A stretch of DNA of 64,000 nucleotides from Bombardia bombarda (lineage: Eukaryota > Ascomycota > Sordariomycetes > Sordariales > Lasiosphaeriaceae). The notes beneath the pieces were generated by a model, which searched no databases, was not told the origin of the DNA, and was given only the letters and a program-made list of their open reading frames with translations. The position numbers were made by a program, and so were the translations under genes. Below, in pieces: positions 35,182-45,697 of this stretch (position 1 is its first letter; each line of letters begins with the position of its first letter). The DNA is taken from contig JAULSR010000008.1 of NCBI GenBank assembly GCA_030512295.1, forward strand, positions 682,001 to 746,000. Direction: 5' to 3'.

Positions 35182-37777
35182 ATGGTCGGGCAGGAAAGAG
35201 TAGCGGCGATGAAAGACCGCTCTGAGCGACGTCCAGGCCGGCCAAATGCCATCCGGATACAGGAGCCGTCAGAAAGGAGGCCCCTCCTGCCCCGTCGAGC
35301 GACTTTCAGCCATGAGCTCGACCATGAGGTCTTCAGCTGCTTCACGGCGAACCACTCACACCTCCCCGTCTACACCAACATACACCGCATCCGTCGCGAT
35401 ATCGTCTCAGTTGTGGAGGATTACCTCAGTCTGGACCAGCTGAGAGACGTCCGCATTAACGTCTCGGTCGTCCGGCCCTTGGTCGACAAGCTCTACGAGC
35501 AGGATGATATCTCGATTGTGTACTGCCTGCTGGTCAACCGGGCCCAGTTCCTGGCCGAGCAGTCCCACATGAACAACCGGCAAAACGTCTACTTCACCAG
35601 GGCCACGCTGTGCGAGCTCATCGCGACTCGTATCCTTAGGCGGTTTAACGAGGACAACGAAGGGCCCGAGGGGCTCCTGGTGCTGGCCCACATCCTCGTC
35701 GCCGGCTTCGAGCCGTTCCAGAACGCGCCCGAGGAGATCCGCGACGAGGGCAGGGCCTCGACGGCCTGGCATAAGACGCTGCCGGCGCTGGAGGTGGCCA
35801 TCCTCAGCGAGAGCAAGCTGTTTTTGAGCTCGACGTCGTGTCAGAAGGTGTAAGTGCCCATCTATCCGTCTCTTGTTTCGTACACACAAACTAAACCAAA
35901 CTCTCAGCGTCGACGCCATCTACGAGGGCCGTGTCATCTACACGCCCTCGAGCTACCTGGACATCATCCCGGACCGGTACAAGCAGAAGCCGATATCGCT
36001 GTACGACCCGCGGGAGGCGCCGCTACTCAACCAGTACCGCCTCATCGTCCCGCGGACGAGGAACTACCTCGAGATCATCCAGTTTATTATTCTCCTCTGC
36101 CTCTATGTCGCCTTCATGGCGGAAAGGGACCCGTATCAGTTCAGCATCCTGGAGGTGTGCTTTACTGTATATGCCTTTGGCTGGGTGTTGGACCAGTTTG
36201 CCACGATTTTGGAGCACGGATGGTGCGTTTTCTCTAAAAAAAAATCATCACCCCCTTTTCTCATTGTTTGTGTTCGACTGACATGTTTTTTTTTCAAGGC
36301 ATGTGTATACTCAAAACCTCTGGTCCTTCCTTGATGTGACTTTTGCCACTATATACTGGATTTATTTCGGCCTGCGCGCATACGGCTGGAAGACAGGGTC
36401 TCATTATTCGGGCCAGCAGGCCCTCGACGTATTAGCTATGGGAGCCCCGGTGCTGATTCCTCGGTTGGCGTTCAATTTGCTCTCGGACAACTTGCTGTTT
36501 TTGTCGCTCCGGTCGATGATGTCCGATTTTGCTATGCTGACAGCCCTGGCGGGATGGTAAGTGAACAGCCTGGTGTGCCCTGTAATATTCGATGACGCTG
36601 ATATCTTTATAGGTGCTTCTTTGGCTTCCTTCTGTCTCTGGTATGGCTTGGTAACGGGGTGTTTCCTGCTGCGTAAGTCTTTTATTCCCTACCGTTTGCG
36701 ATGGCAATATGTGCTGACTTTGCCTTTGCAGAACCATCAGCAAATGGATGATATACATCTGGTTTGGCCTGGACGGGTCGGGAATTCAACACTCGGTAAG
36801 TCAGAAAGTTCTCCTGCTTTCCCAATAAATCCGTACTGAGTAGAAACCAGACCGATTTCCATGAGATCCTCGGGCCGGCCTTGATGATTACCTTTGCATT
36901 CCTCGGCAACACGCTCTTCCTCACGATCCTCGTCTCCATGCTCTCCAGCACATTCAGCACCATCGTCTCCAGCGCCACCGCCGAGATCCAGTTCCGCCAC
37001 GCCGTCCTGACACTGGAAGGCGTCAAGGGCGATGCTATCTTCGCCTACCAGCCCCCCTTCAACATCCTCGCCATACTCGTCCTCGTCCCGCTAAAGTTTG
37101 TCGTATCCCCCCGCTGGTTCCACAAGATTCACGTCGCAAGCGTGCGCCTTCTGAACCTGCCCCTCCTGCTCGTCATCGCCATCGCAGAACGCCGCGCGCT
37201 GTGGCAGTACAGACGCGGAACAGCGCCGACCACGGGCGGCACCCTCTTCCCCGCCCCGCCCAAGTCCCGCCCGTGGTTCTGGGAGAAGTGGCGCATCACG
37301 GCGCACAGCGACATTTCGACCGTCTTTGACATCCCGCCGCCGGACTCAGTGCTCGAGGAGATCGCCACAGACGACAGCCTTACGCGGCATCTGATCCGTC
37401 GGCAGTTCACCCGGCAGAATACGCTTGAGGGCACCAGCGGCGGTGGCGGTGGCGGTGGTATGCTAGATGTGCCTGTGAGCGGGTCGTCGGATGGCGCGAA
37501 GTCGCCAAACCAGTCGCGCCAACTTAACAGGCGGGATAGCATTGCGCCGTTCCCTGGGCTCCGGGCAGAGCTGCGGGGCGTGCTGAGCGAGAGTGACGAG
37601 GTCAGCGGGATCACCTCGCGGCTGGAGGCGCTGGAGGAGAGCACGCAGCGCATCGAGGCGATGCTGGCTAAGCTGGTTGGCAGCAGCATGAGTGATATCG
37701 AGTCTGAGGAGGAGGACGAGGCTGCCGGACGGACTGGAACGTTGAGGGATTTGGATCGGACGGCTGAAGAGCAATAA
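35182..37777 (+). CDS. YVC1: Vacuolar TRP-type cation channel (YVC1 family)
   Basis: Six exons, 35182-35849, 35908-36222, 36299-36556, 36613-36672, 36732-36795 and 36851-37777, give 763 residues with every junction in phase. The family releases calcium from the vacuole and is mechanosensitive in yeast. The cytosolic N-terminus contains DHEVFSCFTANHSHLPVYTN and LPALEVAILSESKLFLSS. Six to eight membrane helices follow (YLEIIQFIILLCLYVAFMAE, FTVYAFGWVLDQFATILEHG, FLDVTFATIYWIYFGLRAYG, CFFGFLLSLVWLGNG, ILGPALMITFAFLGNTLFLTI). The C-terminus is cytosolic with an acidic stretch (DIESEEEDEAAG), a calcium-sensing feature in YVC1. The ATG at 35182 (MVGQERV) was chosen; an in-frame ATG also occurs at 35209, and the frame is open upstream to 35041. 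Confidence 0.93.
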
Positions 37778-38140
37778 CATTAGTGGTTCCTTTTTGGATG
37801 GTTAGTTCTCTCACCGCAATTTCATAAAGACTTGAGACCAAAGATATGCGCATATCATATCGTGTGAGACCTCTTTCGTCCCGATATCAGCCATTCGTTC
37901 CCTCCTGACAAACAGCCAGATTTCCGCCGCCGGGCTGTGCCACTCTACCCCCTTCACATCACCTCGAGCATGCGCAAATCTTGACAACAGCAGCTGGTCA
38001 AAGTCAACCACACACTCCGGAGAGCGCCTTGTCAGTCAAAACAAAACATATATACACACACGCCAGAGAGCACTTGCTTCGCCCCTCCGACAACCGACAG
38101 CCAAAGTCGAGCCAAGTCAATCCCAAGACCAAAACCAAAA
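37778..38140. other. Short intergenic region
   Basis: No gene seen. It includes the end of the channel gene and the 5' leader of the small Cys-rich gene. Confidence 0.65.
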
Positions 38141-38437
38141 ATGTGCCGCGTCGAATTCTACAAAGACCCCTACTGCGGCCACCGCTGGGCGCGCGTGACC
38201 CGCCCCTGCTACCCCGGCTACGGCTTCACCACGTGCCCTTCCTTCTTCAACGGCTCGTCCAAGTCGGCGCCCCGCTGCTTCGTCGCCGTGCAGGAGCCGT
38301 GTCCGAAGTGTGACCTGCGCGGCACCTACGACAGGAACCAGATCCGCGTCGTGCGGCGGGTCCGCAACGGCTTCAGGCTGGGCACTGGGCCGAGCAGGAG
38401 GGATCCGGGGGTGGATATCGGGTGTGTTGTGATGTGA
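38141..38437 (+). CDS. Small Cys-rich protein ending in a CaaX box
   Basis: A single-exon frame of 98 residues with a good start context (CAAAAATGTGC). It contains nine cysteines (MCRVEFYKDPYCGHRW, RPCYPGYGFTTCPSFF, PRCF, EPCPKCD and the final one), several as CxxC-like pairs, which suggests a zinc-binding or disulfide-rich fold. There is no signal peptide. The C-terminus reads DIGCVVM, and CVVM fits the CaaX farnesylation motif (Met favours farnesyl). Similar short uncharacterised ascomycete proteins with a GHRW motif are familiar to me, but no function is known. The prenylation is inference from the last four residues. Confidence 0.75.
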   Translation: MCRVEFYKDPYCGHRWARVTRPCYPGYGFTTCPSFFNGSSKSAPRCFVAVQEPCPKCDLRGTYDRNQIRVVRRVRNGFRLGTGPSRRDPGVDIGCVVM

Positions 38438-39154
38438 GGGGAGGGTGAGAAGGGGAATGGGGTGGTGAGGTGAGGTAATGATGGGGTTGTTAGGGATGAG
38501 GGGGTGGGCGGTTTATCGGTTTATCGTTATGCCTCTTCTTCTTTCCGATATAATTTCGACGGCGACAAATCCTGAGGACCCGACTTCCCTGGCGTCAAGG
38601 AAGCGGCAGGAAGTCAAAGTCTGCCATCTCGGTTTTGGCAAGCTTGGTCTTGGGCATGGTTGAGAGAAAGGGGGAACTGAGCATTGACTAGGAGAGAGAA
38701 CTAATACAAGACTGAGACCTGAATATTTGCTCTGATCGTTAGTACTAGTATCCCATCAGTAAGTATTGTAGAAATTGGCTCGTCTCGAAGGGTAGGCGAA
38801 ATTGACGACCGCACTGAAACGCAGTCGTTGCACCCGATTTTTACACAAAACATCTCGACAATAGCTTCAAAGCATTCAGACCAATCCTAATAATCAATAA
38901 GCATAATTTCCTATCCAATAACTAAAGGAATGAACTAAACAGTTTACCCCAACAAATACCCACCCACCCCCCCCCCCCCCCGGTTGCTCTTTTCTCTTCA
39001 CTCTCCTTCCTGCACAATAACCAAGATAAACAATGAACCAAACAGTTAACCTTAACAAATACCCACCCCCCTCTTTCTCTTCACTCTCCATCTCACACAG
39101 CCTCAAGCACCCTCCAAGTACTCACCAATACCGCCCCCTATCTCTCCATCCAAC
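38438..39154. other. Intergenic region with an imperfect duplication
   Basis: No gene seen. The minus-strand 70-codon frame here is a by-product of the repeat described separately. Confidence 0.65.
38929..39093. repeat. Two imperfect direct repeats, period about 103 bp
   Basis: The block AATGAACTAAACAGTT ... AACAAATACCCACCC ... TCTCTTCACTCTCC occurs twice (about 38929-39006 and 39032-39093). Copy 1 contains a run of 14 C residues that has expanded relative to copy 2. It lies just downstream of the DGAT2 stop codon. Confidence 0.8.
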
Positions 39155-41098
39155 CTACTTCAGCATAACCATCTCCTCCTTCCTCTCCATCGCATACTCA
39201 TCCTTATACCGATCCCACATCTTCCACAGCTCCTTCACATACTCCCGATGCAGCCTATCGATCTCATCCGTATCAAACTCCTCATCGCTCTTCTGCTCCA
39301 CCTTGATCGGCTTCCCCACCACAATATTCAGCGGCCGCCTGTACGGCATCAAGCCAACATCATAGTTGAAAATCCCCCTCCCATGCAGGAAGGGCAGCGT
39401 GAACTTCATCCATCGCAGCAACATCATCTGGATCCGATGCAGCCTGGGATGCGACTTGGGGCTGACCTGATCGTACAAGTCATTCTCGCCGAACGCCAGC
39501 ACCGGGACCAGATCTGCCCCGGTGCGGATCGCCATCTTGACAAACCCCTTTCTCTCGCCCAGGACCAAGTGCATCGTGCCCGGGTGCGCCTCGAGCGACT
39601 CGCGCGCCCCGCCGATCACAATCGTGACCGCCTTGCCCATCCCCTCGCCGTTCCGCCCGCCCCGCGTCAGCAGGTTGGTGATGCTCTCCTTCGACACCGA
39701 GCTCAGCCCCAGCGCGAGCACGTACTCCCGGTAGATCGGGATCCGGAAGTTCGACTCCAGCGTCAGCAGGCTGTTCGTGATCCCCGGGAACTTTTCCTCG
39801 AACCCCAGCGCCTCGGTCCCAAACGCCGCGAACGCGCCGTGCGAGATGATGCCATGCGGATGGTATCCAAAAATGTACTTGCGCGTGGGGGGGAGGTCGT
39901 GCGTCTTGTGCAGCTTGGCGGGGAAGTAGTCGCCAAAGAACTTCCAGACGGGCAGGCGGCGGAACCGCTCGGAGCGGAAGCGCAGCTTGCCGTCCGTGGC
40001 CGCCTTGGAGAGCAGCATGTGCAGGAGGTAGGGGATCAGCAGCGGCCACGTCAGCGGGACGGCGCAGAGGAGAAAGAAGAAGGACACGGTCGTGGCGATG
40101 CTGAGCGAGTGGCCGAGCACCGCGAGCGTCTGCAACCGGCGCTGGTAGGGAATGTTCCAGGGCGCGAACTTGACGGCGCCGGCTTGCCAGCCGCTTATCT
40201 GCTGTCCGCGGCTGGGGGCGGTGGCAGGCAGAGGGGGGTATTCATCGTAGAGGGAAGCCGCCGTCTTCTCCTTGGGCTGGTCCTCGGTCTGGTCCTTGTC
40301 TCTGTCGGATCGCAATGTTGGGACCGTGATAGACTGGTTGGCTTTTGTCCAATTGATCTCTGGCTGCGATGGGCTTGGGAGACTATCCACGTTCACAGTT
40401 TCTCCGCCCCGTATGCCATCCTTGAGAGCCTCGGCGTAGGTCTCGTCTCCTACATGCCACGACAAATCCGTGCTATCCTTCTCGTCCATTCCAGGCTCGA
40501 GGATGCCGTTGTCTCGGGTGTTGAAGCCGGGCGTAGGCGTGGCTGTGATAGTGCTGCTGGACTCGAAGCTGGGAGTGTTGGAGGGCACCTTTCTTTTCAC
40601 CTCCTGGTCCGCTGTCGTTACTTTCTTGTTGGTGTCTGGCGAGCTTCCCTTGGAGCTCGAGCTTGCCCTCTGCGCCAAGCTGGAGCGATTGCCGACGGGA
40701 GTTCCATAGTCTTCATCGTTGACGTTCTGAGCCAAGTTGTCAGCGCCATCGAATCTTGAGTATGGGGTAAAACTCACTGTATCCTCGTAGACTTGATTGG
40801 GCTGCTTGCCATCCGTGGGAGGATCGGCATGGCGGTTGGTAGCCGTCGTGGTGTTGCCGTTTCCGTCCGCGTCGTGGACAGCTGTATCCTCCTCGTCAAT
40901 GACCCTCAGGACTGGAATCTCGTTTCTGTGGGTTTTCGGGGTAGAGGGGGAAGGAGGATCAGAAAAAGAAGGGGTGAAAGACGCGACAGTCTTCTTAGTA
41001 TGCGACTTCTTCCCAGAACCCTTCTTTTTCTTAGACGACGACCCTGATGCGGTCTCCGCATTCGAGCTCTCTCTTACTGGGTCCTGCTGATTCGCCAT
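39155..41098 (-). CDS. DGA1: Diacylglycerol acyltransferase type 2 (DGAT2/Dga1)
   Basis: A single exon, 647 residues. DGAT2 makes triacylglycerol from diacylglycerol and acyl-CoA at the endoplasmic reticulum and lipid droplets. A long Ser/Thr-rich N-terminal extension (about 290 residues) precedes the family core: APWNIPYQRRLQTLAVLGHS, a hydrophobic hairpin (IATTVSFFFLLCAVPLTWPL), the catalytic HPHG (residues 413-416, in YIFGYHPHGIISHGAF), GGARESLEAHPG and RKGFVKMAIRTGADLVPVLA-FGEND. The C-terminal half ends KDEYAMERKEEMVMLK. Fungal DGAT2 proteins are often 350-550 residues, so the extension is long; it may be regulatory. A large antisense frame opposite the core is judged a coding shadow. 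Confidence 0.95.
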   Translation of the reverse strand: MANQQDPVRESSNAETASGSSSKKKKGSGKKSHTKKTVASFTPSFSDPPSPSTPKTHRNEIPVLRVIDEEDTAVHDADGNGNTTTATNRHADPPTDGKQPNQVYEDTVSFTPYSRFDGADNLAQNVNDEDYGTPVGNRSSLAQRASSSSKGSSPDTNKKVTTADQEVKRKVPSNTPSFESSSTITATPTPGFNTRDNGILEPGMDEKDSTDLSWHVGDETYAEALKDGIRGGETVNVDSLPSPSQPEINWTKANQSITVPTLRSDRDKDQTEDQPKEKTAASLYDEYPPLPATAPSRGQQISGWQAGAVKFAPWNIPYQRRLQTLAVLGHSLSIATTVSFFFLLCAVPLTWPLLIPYLLHMLLSKAATDGKLRFRSERFRRLPVWKFFGDYFPAKLHKTHDLPPTRKYIFGYHPHGIISHGAFAAFGTEALGFEEKFPGITNSLLTLESNFRIPIYREYVLALGLSSVSKESITNLLTRGGRNGEGMGKAVTIVIGGARESLEAHPGTMHLVLGERKGFVKMAIRTGADLVPVLAFGENDLYDQVSPKSHPRLHRIQMMLLRWMKFTLPFLHGRGIFNYDVGLMPYRRPLNIVVGKPIKVEQKSDEEFDTDEIDRLHREYVKELWKMWDRYKDEYAMERKEEMVMLK

Positions 41099-43420
41099 CT
41101 TCTTCTTCTTCTTCTTCTTGTCGATACAACAACAATGAAAGTGATGATTGCTGTTCGAGCTGCTTACCTGGGATGGGGTCTGGGGCGGACATGACTCTCT
41201 TTTAAGGGGCGGCGGCCAGGGACCGAAGTGGTATTCAGGCGTTGGATATGCAGGCGACCGGACTGGAGAGGGGCAGAAGCTGTTCCCGAAAGCTTAACTG
41301 GAAGACGACGGCGCCGAGGCGGGCATGGATGGGTGGTTGTGGTGGCGTCGTCGGTTCGTTGACACCTTGGTCGCAAGCTCGCTCGCAGTTGGTCACTATC
41401 ATGGGCTCGAGGGCGTGGCGGGTTTCACTAGACGAGCATGACTGCGACGACGGTCTGTGTCGGCTTGGTCTTTGACAAAAATAAGATTTGCGCATGCCTA
41501 TCAGACAATGAGACCGTTGTTTAGTTTGCTGTTTAGTTTGCTGTTTAGTTTGCTGTTTAGTTTGTTGTTTAGTTTGTCGAAACCTTCGCACGGATTACGA
41601 GATTCGCGACTCAAGGACGATATCGGGATGGAATGAAGTGAGATACAAATAAATGGTTGCAGCGTAAGCACGTAGGTACCTAGGTACCTAGGCAGCAGTG
41701 CTTAGCTTCCCAGGGTGCCGTGCCGTGCGCAGCCGAGCCACCCTTGACTGTGCATCGAACGATGGGATCCGCGAACGATGACGCTCATTCCTGTGGGACT
41801 CGGATATGATTGGAAGGGCAGCGCAGGAAGCTGTGACCTGCCACGACAATTAGGAACCAAAACCATGAGGACCGTTGCCGACATGCCGAACCGAGGTGAA
41901 GAATTGGTACAATGATGCGGTAGTTACCGTCTATCAAAAACTGCGTCTACATGCCCTCGATAGTAGATCGTTTTCAGAGCGCCTGCAATTCATTATTCGT
42001 ATGTGGGTTAATTACGAATACCGAGTCACTGACCTAAATCCTTCCGTACCTTAAGCTAGTAGGTGAGGCAGACTATGAGCAGGTTACATCCGTAGCAACT
42101 AGGTACCCAGGCTCTTCATTTCACCTCATGGCTGAATATATTCCAGGATATACTCTGGGGTAGTCCGGTAGCTTCCGCTCGATCCTTTTCGGGATTGTTT
42201 CTTCTTCGATCAACCTCGACCTCGACCGACCAGATCTACCCGACCTACCTAAACCTACTGCACCCCCCCCGGCCTGGCCAACAACACGCGCCCAACTTGT
42301 TCCCGGGCCTTTCACATGTCAAACAATCACTCTTGTCCCATTGCGGAATAAGGCCTGGCGTCTTATGTTTTCCGAAATGAAAACAAACCACATAGAATGT
42401 TATATTCTTATCCCTCTCCCTTCATCCCCGCCGCTTCTATACTACGAGATAACATTTTGATTTTGTCGCCACTATAAACCTCCACACTTCACTTTTTAGT
42501 TTGAACACACAAACACACGGATGGGTGGTATACATGTACAGACATCGCTGCAGGCAATGCCCTTGAGGTTCCATGAACCTGGTATTATTCAGAAACAGAT
42601 AGCAATAGAAACAACAGAATCCCGCCCATGCCAGTAAGATACTTAGTTAGCGACAGAAGAAGAAAGCAATAGAAGAAGAAAGAGTGACGCTCGTCACCCC
42701 ACCTACTTGATTAATGGCCATATTCAATTGTAACAGCAGAGACAGTCTGTATGGCAGACAGGCGGAGAGAGAGCAAGTGAGCAGCGGGAAACATGACCTG
42801 AGATCGACCCATGAGTGCTTCGTTCGTCTTTCCAAAATACAACAAAAAGATAACACATTTAGCCAACACAAAAACGACCGAACTGCCGCGTCACCGCCTT
42901 TTAACAGAAAAGCAAACACCATCATGAGGACAACCGTCCGAGTCAACAGAGATAAAGGAGTACACGTGCGTATGGTATTTGCCCCCCTCTTGATCGACCG
43001 ACTGATAGAAACACTGGATTATGCAGTAGCGTAGGAGGGATATGTAGGAACGATACCCTCGCACAAAACCTGCTTTTAATCGGGATTGAGCCGGACGCCG
43101 CCGGTTTTTTTTTTCTCCTCTTCTGCGCCCTAAGAACGCCCAATCCTCCTTTTTTTTTTCCGGAATACAGCCAGCTCCGTGGCATTTCAGTATCGCTGGC
43201 CAAACTGCTTGCTCGATTGCGTGATTGGGAAAGAAAGCAAAGAAAGCACCGGCGGACAGCATGCTATTAGGTGGCTTTGGGCATATACTGCCAGCGTTCC
43301 TAACAAGTCAAACTGCACTTCATATCCCCACGTGTATGTTCCGGAGCCTCGACCAGCTTTCTTATATATCGGTTTGTGTGGGGAAAAAAAGCCATGCTTC
43401 GATGCATGCCGCCTGTAAAC
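41099..43420. other. Intergenic region upstream of DGAT2
   Basis: No gene seen over 2.3 kb. It contains a 12-bp tandem repeat near 41516-41578, TACCTAGGTA at 41677-41686 within a longer palindromic run, and AT-rich sequence near 42.4-43.1 kb. Confidence 0.6.
41516..41578. repeat. 12-bp tandem repeat GTTTAGTTTGCT, about 5 copies
   Basis: The unit GTTTAGTTTGCT is repeated about five times with a single-base change in the last copies. It lies upstream of the DGAT2 start, on the opposite strand. Confidence 0.85.
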
Positions 43421-43976
43421 TTATTGCTGCGCCACAGGGGCGGGATCCTGGGATCCTGGAATCTGGGCCCGTAGAGCGGTAACCTCGCCGATCAAGGTAG
43501 TTATGTGCGACTCGTGTTCTTTGATCTTGCCCTCCAGTTGCGTTCGGTTCCTGTTTCCTTCTCCCACCTCGGCCACCAAGCTCTTGATCTTCTCATCCAG
43601 CTGTTGGACATAAGCCCACACACCATGTACACCGGTCGTAAATATATTGCCGTTATCAACCACGCTAGTTCCGTTGCTGGCCTGGGCCGATTGAGCTCCG
43701 CTCAACGCGCGACCACGACCATGAGCGACCGATTGTTGGTTTGACGAGCTTGTGGGTGATGTAGAAATGGCGGCAGTGTTACCTTTAGGCGCAATTCGGT
43801 CAGCAGGTGGGTATTGGTAGAGCCAGGCCTGCTGAGCCGCTCCTGACATGCCATGGGAAGGTGAAGACAATTTTGAGGCAGCTTGTTCCGGCTGCTGGAA
43901 TTGTGGGTGTTGTTGAGGTTCTTGATGCTCTTGGTGCTGATGCTGCTGCTGTTGGTGTTGCTGCTGCTGCTGTTGG

Positions 43977-44011
<35 letters not shown>

Positions 44012-45697
44012 TTGCTGGGATAGTGGTGATTGCTGTTGCTGGTGTTGTTGATGTTGCTGCGACTGTTGTTGTGACAGTTGTTGCTGCTGCTGAATCGGCG
44101 AGCGTTGACTTCCTGTAGCAGCTTCATGGCCAAGCTGATTCGCCTGGGCGGCACCAGGGCTCAGCGGTTTAGGGCTCTCGGTCATACCACTCTGAGAGTA
44201 CATGGAAGAGCCGCCAGCGCTTACAGGCATCGATGATATGCTGGTGTGTGGTGTATGACTATTCGGCATACTGGGTGAGGTAGTCGAGCTTGTCGACCCA
44301 CGGTCTGCATTGGGTGGATATAGACCACCAGTATGAGCAGGCTGTTGACCCACTGGAGGATAGGTACTTGGGTAAGATGAGTAGCCTTCGGATGCTCCTT
44401 GATCAGCAATGTGCTGGGCTTTGATACTTGGCAAGCTTAGACGCCGCCGATCCTCCTCTGTCATTTCGACGTCAGCGCTTCCATCGTAAAGAATGGCCGC
44501 TATAGTAGAGTCGTCGGCGGCTCCATCGTATTCGTCGTCTCCGGCAAAGCTGTTCATACTCGGCCTCCTGCCAGCACAGCCACCGGCGCCCTTGCTGTGT
44601 CTAGCTAGCGCGTCCCCGCGCGCAAACTTCCTGTCGCAGTTTGAACATATATGAGGCTTCTCTCCGGTATGCAGTTTGGAGTGGCGCTTGAGGTCATGGA
44701 GGCGACGAAACCGCATATGACATGTCTGGCAGACATAGGGCTTCTCCTGGCTATGGGTGAGCAGGTGGCTCTTGAGGTTGTGATGCCGCGTAAACTCGGT
44801 GTCGCAGTATGGGCACTTATGCTTCTTGTTAGAGGGCGACTGAGGGGCAAGATCGGGGTGCTGCGAGTTCGACATGGGCAAGCTCATCCCTCTCTGAGCG
44901 CTTGGTGCCGGCATGGCACCTCCAGGTTGCAGGACACCCGGGTATGACAGCGACGTCGCCGTTTTATCCTCCATCAGCGCCTCTGGCTGTGGTGCATACA
45001 TGCGCTGTTCATGGTGAGGATCGATGTCCATTTGAGCAGGGCTATGAACAACATGATTCGTCCCATCCGACAGGCTCCCGCCGCTCATTCCGCTCTGGGG
45101 GCTGACATCGGTGGACGCAGCATTCGTCGTGGGGATGGAAACCGGGTTGAGGGCGCTGGCAGTAGCGACGGCAGTAGCGACGGCAGCAGCTTCTACGGCA
45201 GCATCTGTGGCAACATCAGTGGCAACATCAGTGGCCTGGGGCGCGTCCTGGGGCCGGCTCATGGCGGCCGCAGCAACACCCTTCACCAATTCGGCCAATG
45301 CGGTCGACGACGGGTTTGGGCTGAGCGGTGCTGGTGATTCCAACTCGTGGAGACGCGACTCTTCCTCCCTCCTATGCCTCTCGTCCTCCAAAGCGGCAGC
45401 ACCAGTCAATGGCGGGGGCGGCGTGTGCCTCGTAGCAAACCCGACCAGACGGGCAATCTTTGAAGGAGAGATGTCGCCGCCGGCCGACGAGCCCGGCGAC
45501 GTCGGCGTGGTCTCGCGCTGTCTCTTCAGCGACTTCTGTCCATCGGTGGCGGCGGCGAAGGCAAAGGCGTCAGCGGTCGGCTGGGCCGAGTCGGCCTCGG
45601 AGGGCGACTTAGGATGCGGATGTGAGTGCGTGTGTGGTGCGGCGGGCGGCGTCGCGAGAGGGGCTCCCGTCGCGATCGGCTCTCTTTCATGCGCCAT
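43421..45697 (-). CDS. C2H2 zinc-finger transcription factor with polyglutamine tract
   Basis: A single-exon minus-strand gene; the first ATG (MAHEREPIATGAP) gives 758 residues. The frame is open upstream to a stop near 45850 but without an ATG. Three C2H2 fingers lie at about residues 290-375 (HKCPYCDTEFTRHHNLKSH, YVCQTCHMRFRRLHDLKRH, HICSNCDRKFARGDALARH), so it should bind DNA in the nucleus. The finger sequences resemble the Azf1-type group of fungal C2H2 regulators. After the fingers come Ser/Pro-rich segments and a large Gln/His tract (about residues 540-610) encoded by CAG/CAA repeats, as in several yeast activators. The C-terminus is a predicted coiled coil (QQLDEKIKSLVAEVGEGN to EVTALRAQI) likely used for dimerisation. 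The target genes are unknown. Confidence 0.88.

Noticed and set aside
39248..40759. A 503-codon frame on the plus strand opposite DGAT2
   Set aside because: It covers the conserved DGAT2 core on the other strand, has a high Arg/Gln/Leu content typical of antisense frames in GC-rich coding DNA, and no recognisable domain.
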